Shown here: piece by piece, positions 55,890 through 64,000 of the stretch
Numbering within the stretch: the first letter of the stretch is position 1
Layout of the letters: every line of letters starts with the position of its first letter
NCBI GenBank assembly: GCA_934045075.1
Contig: OW203731.1
Span: forward strand, 10,393,198-10,457,197
From: Yponomeuta sedellus
Lineage: Eukaryota > Arthropoda > Insecta > Lepidoptera > Yponomeutidae
Length of the DNA: 64,000 nucleotides
Direction: 5' to 3'
The notes under the pieces: generated by a model
What the model saw: only the letters and a program-made list of their open reading frames with translations
Database searches by the model: none
Told to the model about the DNA's origin: nothing
Position numbers and translations under genes: made by a program

Positions 55890-56490
55890 AAAGGTAGGGG
55901 AATACGGTTGTTGTAATGTCATGCGTTGGCATTACTCTTGTCATGCCATTGCTCGAACATTGTTTGTAATTTAAGAGAATCGACGCCCTGGCGTGTTGCT
56001 ATGTTCCATTTTGATAGATTTACTGAGGTGAGCGCCATTACCCACTGAGCGTCATTCCCCCTTCTTACCCTACGCCTTTTATCCATTAAAGAAGAGTTTG
56101 GTTTACATATAGAGTGCTGATGCAACATAATTTTTAAAATAAATAATTGTCGTATAATTAAAACTTTACATTATTTATAAAGTTCACTTGTACTGAAACA
56201 AATATTTTTAATTGTTGAGACTTTCAAAACGGCCCTTTGATCAACCTCCAGCTTTTTTAAAATAGTTTTTGACGCTCCGCCCCAGCAGGCAATACCATAG
56301 CTCAATAGAGATTGACAAAAGGCATAGTATATCTGTTTTAAACGAAACGGATCGAGAATGTATCTAAGCTTTTTAAATATATAAATTAATTTTCTTATTC
56401 TAGAGGTCGTTAGCTTAATATGTTCTTTAAAATCTAAGTGATGGTCAATGATAATGCCTAAATATTTAATAGAATTTACCTTTTCTAATT
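55890..56490 (-). pseudogene. CR1/Jockey-type LINE fragment
   Basis: On the - strand from about 56490: KYLGIIIDHHLDFKEHIKL, then LKQIYYAFCQSLLSYGI, WGGASKTILKKLEVDQR. These are thumb-region blocks of CR1/Jockey reverse transcriptases. Frames are broken toward the 3' end, where a 69-codon piece (55919-56128) remains. Confidence 0.65.
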
Positions 56491-56515
56491 TCGGGCACTG
56501 ACAACTTTTTAAATT

Positions 56516-56835
56516 TAAAAACCTATTTAGAGGCTAAAAATTTCACCCATGCCGGGATTCGAACCCGCAACCTCTGGCTATCCGTGCCAGCGCTCTTCCA
56601 ATTGAGCTAATGGGCGACTCACCGGCATCAGTGACATTTCGAACCTCTGTACACTATTCTCTGTATTACGTACAGGCAGCGACATCTGGCTTAAGTAAAT
56701 TGCATCACTTACAGCCCCGACTACCTACTTTGCAGTTAGGTTACATTCCGATGTAAAACCTTAAATTAAAGTAAAACCGAAATTTTTAGCCTCTAAATAG
56801 GTTTTTAAATTTGTCCTTAGCACGGGTTAGTACAT
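56516..56835 (-). mobile_element. SINE-A copy plus inverted tail fragment
   Basis: - strand copy with tail, tRNA-like block (about 56550-56620) and the upstream body to about 56765. An oppositely oriented tail (TTAGCCTCTAAATAGG onward) follows at 56782-56835. Confidence 0.75.
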
Positions 56836-57194
56836 TAAAAATAAAAATAGTATAACTTTATAAATTCTTAGTTTGAAATATAATTACCATTAGTAAGCCT
56901 ATTAATGGCGTGGGGTTGCGGCGTTATAGTTCTCAACAGAGAACAACAATGGACATGGACAACAAACTGCACAAGATCCATTAGTCATAAATGAAATTTA
57001 CCATTGTGTACTTATATCTTAAAATACAGAGATTTTACGGGGTAAATGCTCTAAGTTGTTATGTTCTAATTACTAGAGGAGACTATTAAAACTGTGCAAA
57101 GCCAAAATTTTTGCTGCTGAAAACAGCAAAAACAGCTAATATTGGATTCATAATACTAAATCAATAACCTCTACAGAAACTTGTTCTAGTACCA

Positions 57195-57485
57195 AATTAG
57201 AATATAATTTTTAAGAACCTACTTAGAGGCTAAAAATTCCACCCATACCGGGATTCGAACCCGCGACCTCTGACTATCTGTGCCAGCGCTCTTCCAACTG
57301 AGCTAATGGGCGACTCACCGGCATCCGTGAAATTTCGAACCTCTTTACAACACTCTCTGTATTACGTACAGGCAGCGACATCTGACTGAAGTAATTTGTA
57401 TTACTTGCAGCCCCGAGTACCTACTTTGCAGTTAGGTTTTTTTTACATAGGAATGATATTGCTGTAGGTACCCACATGATATTCT
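57195..57485 (-). mobile_element. SINE-A copy, near full length
   Basis: - strand copy with tail fragment, tRNA-like block with intact box B (about 57240-57312) and upstream body ending at the GGTACCCACATGATATTC terminus near 57485. Confidence 0.78.
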
Positions 57486-57999
57486 TTTTCACCTTAGCAG
57501 CTCAAACATACTGGATTTACTGCTTAATAAGAGTGAGGGAAACGCGTTTTCCCTGCGAGAGTGAGGGAAAGTGATATGAATTTAGAATGCTGCGAATTAT
57601 CATTAAGTACGAAACAAGTCATTCGAAGTTCGATTTATCAAATTTCAGAATATGAGAATACCCAAACAATAAAACGTTCGGAAACTAATAAACCTTTAAA
57701 ATGAAAATTATTTGGTAACGTTGTAATTAAATATCTAATTAAATAATAAAATATAATGAATACACTGAAATAAAGAAAATGTTTTAGAAAAAATACGAAA
57801 TAGATATGCACAAATAATTCATAGTTTTAAAAATCTTTATTGGTACAACAGAATACTACGGGTGCAGTTTCAGAACGTAACTTTAAAAATAGCGGGAAAC
57901 AAAAATCAATATTATTTCTTCTTCTTTCTTTTGTTTTTCGGTAGGTACGAGTAACTACTTACAATTAGTGTTGCATATATTATCACAAATTCATAAAAT
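57486..57999. other. Presumed upstream region of the Crypton-like gene
   Basis: AT-rich, no coding frame. A short inverted motif (GGGAAACGCGTTTTCCC) at about 57538-57554 is a perfect 16-17-bp palindrome. No promoter element can be assigned. Confidence 0.4.
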
Positions 58000-58711
58000 A
58001 TGAGTGAGTCTAGTGACGAAAACAGCAATTTAACACCTGAAGAATTAAAACAACAAGTGTTGAATGCTGAATTCAGTTTTCTTCCTCAGAAATCATGTGA
58101 TAGATATCTGAAAACCTATGATGTTTTCAATAAATGGAGACTTGAAAAGGGCGCGAACACTTTCTCGGAGAATGTATTATTGTCGTACTTCATAGAATTA
58201 TCACAAACGAAGCAATCACCTACAATGTGGAGTATTTATTCGATGTTGAAAGCTACAATAAAGACAAAACATAATGTTCATATTGAAACTTATCCCAAAC
58301 TTATTGCATTTTTGAAAAGAAAGTCAGGACACAAATCTAAAAAGTCCAAAATTTTTTCAATCTCTAATATTGAAAAATTTCTTAATGAAGCTCCGGACTG
58401 CAATTTTCTCGCTGCAAAAGTAAGTTACTACCTATATGTCTATACTTAATTAGTAATATTGTGCACGTACGCTAACCATTTTCGCTAATATTTACTAAAA
58501 TACGAGTTATACTTATGTACTTAAAGAAAGTGGGTAAATACTACGTTTTGTTTGTTATACATTTTAATTACTAACATTTTACTTATATCATATTTTTATT
58601 ACAGGTTATCCTCATTATTGGAATAAATGGAGCATGCCGCTCGAACGAACTGTTAAATCTGACTGTTAATGCCATCGAAAAACATTCTGACGAACTGCTA
58701 TTAGTCAACCT
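58000..58711 (+). pseudogene. Crypton-like tyrosine recombinase gene, cut by LTR element
   Basis: Exon 1 (58000-58419, 140 codons) has an acidic start (MSESSDENSNLTPEELKQQV) and a SAM-like core-binding region (CDRYLKTYDVFNKWR, NVLLSYFIELSQTK). Exon 2 starts at 58605 after a GT/AG intron, phase 0, with GINGACRSNELLNLTVNAIE, where the Arg fits the first catalytic residue of tyrosine recombinases. The frame then runs into the LTR at 58712, so the remaining catalytic His, Arg and Tyr are lost or lie beyond the retroelement. It resembles insect Crypton-derived proteins. Exon 1 and the splice site are intact, so the break may be recent. Confidence 0.65.
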
Positions 58712-58925
58712 AGTTATGTGTTCACCTCAATCCTCTACTAGTAGAGTTGTACTGAACGTCCGTGCTGACTCAGCGATGTGAAGTATGCGAAGTCAGCTGT
58801 AACATGTTAGCCTAAGAATATCTTGTTTATGATTGAATTAATACAGTAGCGCTCTCCGAATCGAGTGGACGTATTCGTTAGTTTTATTTTAGTTTTTAAA
58901 AACACTCCAAAGCTCCCCCAAAACT
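58712..58925 (+). repeat. Errantivirus-like 5' LTR (approximate ends)
   Basis: Ends inferred from the AGTT..AACT pattern and the primer-binding site four bases later. The partner LTR is outside the window, so limits may be off by several bases. CTCTACTAGTAGAG near 58733 is a perfect 14-bp palindrome. Confidence 0.6.
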
Positions 58926-59416
58926 TATCTGGCGCAGCCGGTAGGATCCGGTTAATTAGCTGTGTAGACCTCGCGAGTTTTCCGTCATCAAACTCTGGCA
59001 GTTTCCGCGAGCTAGTCTGCGCGATCCGCTAAGCCTGGATCCTCGAACCAAAAAAATCTGACAAGGACGGACGGAGGCGATCACAGGTGCATCAAACTCT
59101 GCACGGTGACGCAGGAGACGAGCATGGGATTGCTTGGTTGGTGAGTGAAATTTTTTGCCTTCCTTCCTCTCCCATTCCTCATTGTGTTATTCATGAGATA
59201 AGACTTCTCTCAGTTTAACTTTAGTTAAGTAATTTTAAGAAAATAAAAAGTGAAAAGTGAATAAATATATTAATAAAAGTGGAGAAAATAAAGTAAAAAT
59301 TAAAATAAGGTTAGTTAAGTATTAGTAGTAGTTTTTTAAAGCCGCCTTACTGCGTAGAGTCTCTAAACGCATTTACTCTGTAAAATCTATCGAGAGCTCT
59401 ATATCTATACTCTACC

Positions 59417-60691
59417 ATGGAGCAACTTACTGCAGTGCCCAGTGAAATGGTAAAGTTAATTCCCGTTTTTAGCGGTGACAAAAGGCATTTAAATTTGTTT
59501 TTGAGAAAAGCCGAATATATAATAAGTAAATACCATGGCGAACAGGCCCAAAATACCTACTTATATCATATCATCACGAGTCGATTGGCAGGCGATGCCG
59601 CCGCATTACTCTCCGAAAGAGAAGACATTGTGACATGGGATGGGTTAAAGCGGTTGATGACTCAACACTTTGGCGATCCGCGCAGCGAAGAGTGTATCGC
59701 TCTAGAGCTGGAAGCACTCAGAATTAGACCCACTGAAAGTTACAGTGATTTTTGTAACCGCGTACAGTCAGTTAGATCAGTCTTATTCTCGAAAGTCAAC
59801 CAGATAGACAACCCTAACATCAGGCAAAGCAAAATAGCCATTTATAATAACGTGGCCCAAAATGTGTTCCTGCACAATCTTCCAGAAAACATGGTCAGGA
59901 TAGTAAGGCTCAAAGCCCCTAACTCACTTGAGGAAGCTCTGAGCGTAGTATTAGAAGAAGTAAACTTTTTGGAGCAGTACAACGCTCGCAATAAACTGCA
60001 TGGTAACAGACCGGGCTTAACTAACCCGACAGTCTTCCAACCTAAACCACAGACTCAGTTTGGCTTCAAGCTTCCTGGCCCTAACAATTTGACCCCTATG
60101 GGATACAGACCCCAATTTGGCATTAACCATCAGCCACAAATCGGCTTCCGCCCAAATCAGTCAGGCCCTCAGCCTCAACCAACAGGGTTCCGTTTCAATC
60201 AGTTTGGCTCTCAGCCACAAAATTCCTTCGGGTATAAACCCAACTTCCGCCCTCAACAGTTTGGTCAACAGCCCCAGCAGTTTGGTTATAAACCACCTCA
60301 GTTTGGGTACAAACCGCCTTTCGCAAACACGCAACCCCAATTGGGCTATAGGCCTCCCCAACAGGTTGGATATCGTCCACAATTTCAAAATTCTAACCAG
60401 CAGTTAGCCGTTAAACCTCCATCACAACGTGTTGAAACCGACGTCTCAATGCGTACCGTTCAACCCCGAGTTCAATTAAATGAACTCGAGTTAGCAGAGC
60501 AAGAATGTAGCGCTTATCAGTACCCGTGCGGTGAGACATATCCAGCGACCGAGTATTGTTTTGACGAGTGCAATTTTGATGACGCGTACGTCGCGCCTCA
60601 GGCAGAGGAAAGTATAGAGGAGGTACAGCAGGGTGAAACCACCGAAGTTGAAAATTTTCTGATAAACGCCTCAATAGACCATCAGAGGTGA
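59417..60691 (+). CDS. Errantivirus-like gag, 424 residues
   Basis: The N-terminal half (about 1-200) is capsid-like: IPVFSGDKRHLNLFLRKAEY, SRLAGDAAALLSERED, and SYSDFCNRVQSVRSVLF. Residues about 210-335 are a run of QFGYKP/GYRPQFG-type repeats rich in Gln, Pro, Phe and Gly. The C-terminus is acidic. No CCHC knuckle is present, as in many errantivirus-type gags, so RNA binding may rely on the Arg/Gln-rich repeats (inference). The ATG at 59417 is the first with a fitting N-terminus. The stop at 60689-60691 overlaps pol, which starts in the -1 frame. Confidence 0.88.
   Translation: MEQLTAVPSEMVKLIPVFSGDKRHLNLFLRKAEYIISKYHGEQAQNTYLYHIITSRLAGDAAALLSEREDIVTWDGLKRLMTQHFGDPRSEECIALELEALRIRPTESYSDFCNRVQSVRSVLFSKVNQIDNPNIRQSKIAIYNNVAQNVFLHNLPENMVRIVRLKAPNSLEEALSVVLEEVNFLEQYNARNKLHGNRPGLTNPTVFQPKPQTQFGFKLPGPNNLTPMGYRPQFGINHQPQIGFRPNQSGPQPQPTGFRFNQFGSQPQNSFGYKPNFRPQQFGQQPQQFGYKPPQFGYKPPFANTQPQLGYRPPQQVGYRPQFQNSNQQLAVKPPSQRVETDVSMRTVQPRVQLNELELAEQECSAYQYPCGETYPATEYCFDECNFDDAYVAPQAEESIEEVQQGETTEVENFLINASIDHQR
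60652..60658 (+). promoter_or_regulatory. Predicted -1 ribosomal frameshift site A AAT TTT
   Basis: Slippery heptamer of the X XXY YYZ type in the gag frame, 31 nt before the gag stop. The pol frame opens exactly here: a TGA in the pol frame ends at 60651. This makes a -1 slip at this point the simplest route to Gag-Pol. Confidence 0.7.
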
Positions 60692-63600
60692 TTTCGTTGA
60701 ATTACAGCGGTAAACTTAAGTTGCCGTACGTTTACCTCCCAGAGATAAACTCAAAATTTATGATTGACACAGGGAGCACTAGATCATTTATAAGCCCCCG
60801 TAAGGCAAATGAGTACTTTGCGCATTATAAACGGTACGAGCCTTTTGAAGTCGTGAGCACACATGCCTCCAGTAGACATGATGAGGTTATAGATATACCA
60901 TCTTTACCATCCTTTCAAAGCAATGACCTGCATACCTTTTACGTGTATGATGTGGATGTGCGATATGACGGATTGATTGGACTGGATCTGCTGAATACAT
61001 TAGGTGCAACAATAAACATCAAAGACCGAGTACTCTCGACTTACAATGTCACTTTGCCTATCAATTATGACACTTCGGACTATAAATTAATTTTGGCCCC
61101 TCGTAGCGAACAGAGAGTCCAATTGCCAACTGACTTGTACTCTGGAAACGCTATACTAAATTACAAACAGTTTTGTGAAGGAGTGAGAATGCCAAGTGCG
61201 TTAGTAAAATGTAGGAATGGTTACGCTTGTACTGTTATACAGAATGCCACTGACCAAGAAATGACACTTACTGTCACTGCACCGTTCAAGGTTACCCAGT
61301 TTGTCGATACCGAAATAAAGGTAAATAGTATTAGCGATATTGAAATGAAAGACCTAGAGATTGACGACATGCTGACCGAAAACTTGCAGAAGTTGCGTCT
61401 AGAACATATGAATGCAGAAGAACGAGCGAGTGTGATGAAACTGTGTGAGGAATATAAGGACATATTTCATTGTGATAAGATCCCCTTATCTTTTACCAAT
61501 GAAGTTAAACATAACATCAGAACAAAGAACGAAGATCCAATTTATTTAAAGCCATATAGACAAGCACCAGTTCAGGCAGCTGAAATACAACGCCAGGTAG
61601 AAAAACTATTAAAAGACAACGTTATTCAAGAATCTCATTCGCCGTGGAGCGCTCCGGTCCATTTGGTACCTAAAAAGATGGATGCGTCCGGTGAAGTAAA
61701 ATATAGAATGGTCATAGACTACAGGCGTCTAAACGAAATTACTGTAGACGATCGATATCCACTGCCAAATATCACAGACTTGTTCGACAAATTAGGCAAC
61801 AGCTGTTATTACTCTACTCTAGATCTTGCGAGTGGGTATCACCAGATTGAAGTAGCTGAATATGACAGGGCTAAAACAGCTTTTAGTACTCAAAACGGAC
61901 ATTTTGAATTTTGCCGAATGCCATTTGGCCTAAAAACCGCCCCTGCCACGTTTCAGCGCACGATGGACAATGTCCTACGTGGCCTCCAAGGAATACACTG
62001 CATGGTGTACTTGGATGATATAATCATATACTCCTCAAGTCTGCCAGAACATCTGCAGAAGTTACGTAGTGTATTCGACCGTTTAAGGGCTACAAACCTA
62101 AAGGTTCAACTGGACAAATCGGAATTTTTCAGAAAAGAGGTACTATATTTGGGACACAAAATCACTAAGGATGGCCTTCAGCCAAATGATGATAAAATTC
62201 GGGCAGTACTTGACTTCCCTTTGCCGAAAACCACAACCGAAATAAAGAGTTTTCTTGGCCTTGTAGGTTATTACAGGCGATTTATCAAGGACTTTGCTCA
62301 AATAACTCGCCCTTTGACCACGTGCCTAAAAAAACGCAATAAGATCATCATTGACCAGGCATACGTGGATAGCTTCAATAGATGCAAGGAGCTTTTAACA
62401 AGCGCACCATTGCTCCAGTACCCTGACCCTAATCAAACACTCATTTTAACTACTGATGCGTCAGCAGTGGCCTTAGGCGCTGTACTATCCCAAGGCACAG
62501 TAGGGAAAGACGCCCCTATTGCCTACGCAAGTAGAACTCTGAGCGACACAGAATCCCGGTACAGTACTATCGAGCGAGAACTCCTAGCCATAGTATGGGC
62601 AACAAAGCATTTTCGACCTTACCTGTATGGGCGTAAATTCATAATTTACACAGACCATCGCCCTTTGGCTTGGCTGAATTCACTTAAAGACCCCAACCGT
62701 AAACTTACACGATGGAGGTTACGTCTACAGGACTTTAACTTCGACATCGTTTACAAAAAAGGCAAACAGAACACCAACGCTGATGCCTTATCCAGAATCA
62801 AAGTCAATGCCACAGAGTCAGAGGATGAAGCACTTTCCATGAAAGTTAATATCGATAAAAAGGAAAAAGCCCTTCAGGCTTATATAGGACAGGTCACAGA
62901 ACAAATAAAGAAACTGACAACTGGAAAAAGACACTCTTCCTCTACAATATCAATTTCGGACGATGATCGTACCGCGTCAGTTAGTCCCATCACTATTTCA
63001 GACACACTATCAGCAAAGGACGACGAAAGTGTGACTTACCCAGTCCCATCTTTGTCGAGCAGTGCTTCTGCAACTGTACACTCTGTACGAAATTTAGAGT
63101 CAGTAGGCATACCTATACTGAACGACGCTATCGATACTAAACCCAACCAAATAATTGTATACTCTTGGTGCAAACGTGAACTGCAAGTACAAGACCTTTC
63201 AAGAGAAAAACAAAAGGTTTTACAAATTTTCATACCATCCGACAATAATGATGACATAATCAAAGAATTTTTGAAAAGGTATATAAAAAATAAAGTCAAA
63301 TATTTCATCTGGTTTGAATCTGAGGAATTAAGGAAAAAGTTTGCCACCATCGTTATTAAATTATTCAAAAAGGATGCAGTGAATTTCTACGAATGTACGG
63401 AAAGAGTGGTGTTTATTGAGGATGAAAAAGAACAAAAGGCAATCATATTGAAACATCATATTGGGAAAACATGTCACAGAGGAGTAAGAGAAACCATGGT
63501 AAGGTTACGCCGAAACTACTTTTGGCATAAAATGCAAGACACCGTTTCTGCAGTCTTGAATGGATGCGAAGCATGTAAGATCATGAAGTACGATAGACAC

Positions 63601-64000
63601 CCCCTTAAGCCTATGTTACAATTGACCCAGACTCAGGACGCCCCATTTCAGGAGATATTTATAGACCTGTTCTCCATAGAAGGAAAATACTATCTTACCC
63701 TAGTGGATGCCTTTAGTAAGCTAGGACAAGCAATAGAACTAGCCAACCGATCAACCCCAGAGGTCACTCGCGCCTTAATTAAATATTTTTCGTTTTATGG
63801 CATCCCCAAAAAGATCAGCAGTGACCCTGGCTCGGAGTTTAACAACGAGCTAATGCGAGAGCTGATGGATCTGTACAAAATTCAATTTCATATTGGCACA
63901 CCCAACAACCCCAATTCCATGGGCATAATAGAACGTTTTCACTCTACTATCATCGAAATTTACCGTATAGCAAAATACAAAAAAAGATGCACAGATGCAG
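60652..64000 (+). CDS. Errantivirus-like pol, open to the window edge
   Basis: Over 1100 codons without a stop. Aspartic protease with MIDTGSTRSF (about 60760) and LIGLDLL. Reverse transcriptase with SPWSAPVHLVPKK, MVIDYRRLNE, YPLPNITDLFDKLG and catalytic MVYLDDIIIYSS (about 62005). RNase H with TTDASAVALGAVLSQ, YTDHRPLAWL and NADALSRI. A Ser-rich linker of about 150 residues separates RNase H from integrase. The integrase HHCC domain (HHIGKTCHRGVRETM, then CEACK) and core follow: FIDLFSIEG, SDPGSEFNNE and NPNSMGIIERFH carry the D,D,E residues. The end of integrase is outside the window. Confidence 0.93.

Larger units (their letters stand above)
58712..64000 (+). mobile_element. Ty3/Gypsy (errantivirus-like) element, 5' part, open at window edge
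   Basis: Left LTR, primer-binding site TGGCGCAGCCGGTAGGATCC at 58930 (the TGGCGCAG-type site of 17.6/297-like elements), about 490 bp leader, gag, and pol in the -1 frame. No stop or frameshift disrupts gag or pol up to base 64000. The right LTR, the end of integrase and any env lie outside the window. Confidence 0.88.

Overview
Eukaryotic nuclear DNA, most likely from a moth or butterfly: AT-rich, genes split by short phase-aware introns, and dense in transposable elements whose repeats (tRNA-derived SINEs, CR1/Jockey, RTE and I-type LINEs, BEL and Ty3/Gypsy elements, many MITEs) look lepidopteran. The species cannot be named from the sequence alone.

Conserved genes fill 3.3-23.1 kb. An ASPSCR1/TUG homologue (UBX-domain tether protein) runs on the + strand in eight exons from 3358 to 19347; its last intron is 12.2 kb long and contains a whole Ty3/Gypsy element plus SINEs and a MITE. 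Converging on it from the - strand are USB1 (U6 snRNA phosphodiesterase, five exons) and a five-finger CCCH protein of the ZC3H3/Smicl type. The ZC3H3 start codon lies only 20 nt after the USB1 stop codon, so the two look bicistronic.

This gene block is bracketed by inverted copies of an 8-bp-TSD transposon family that carries spliced THAP-domain exons (1250-3228 on +, 23309-31583 on -). The second copy was later split by a young, apparently intact BEL/Pao retrotransposon (24294-30623). Two more THAP-element copies (35367-38474 and 41005-41868) flank a broken Tc1/mariner-type transposase with DD82E-like spacing.

From 31.6 to 58.7 kb I see almost only mobile DNA: hAT-type MITEs with exact 8-bp duplications, a host-like THAP gene start (43060-43406), a decayed PIF/Harbinger transposase gene (about 47.4-50.6 kb), a 5'-truncated I-type LINE with a 13-bp duplication (51015-53218), CR1/Jockey fragments, SINEs, and several perfect palindromes. 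The window ends with a Crypton-like tyrosine-recombinase gene cut by a Ty3/Gypsy (errantivirus-like) element. That element has an open gag, a readable -1 frameshift site and a pol frame that stays open to the right edge.
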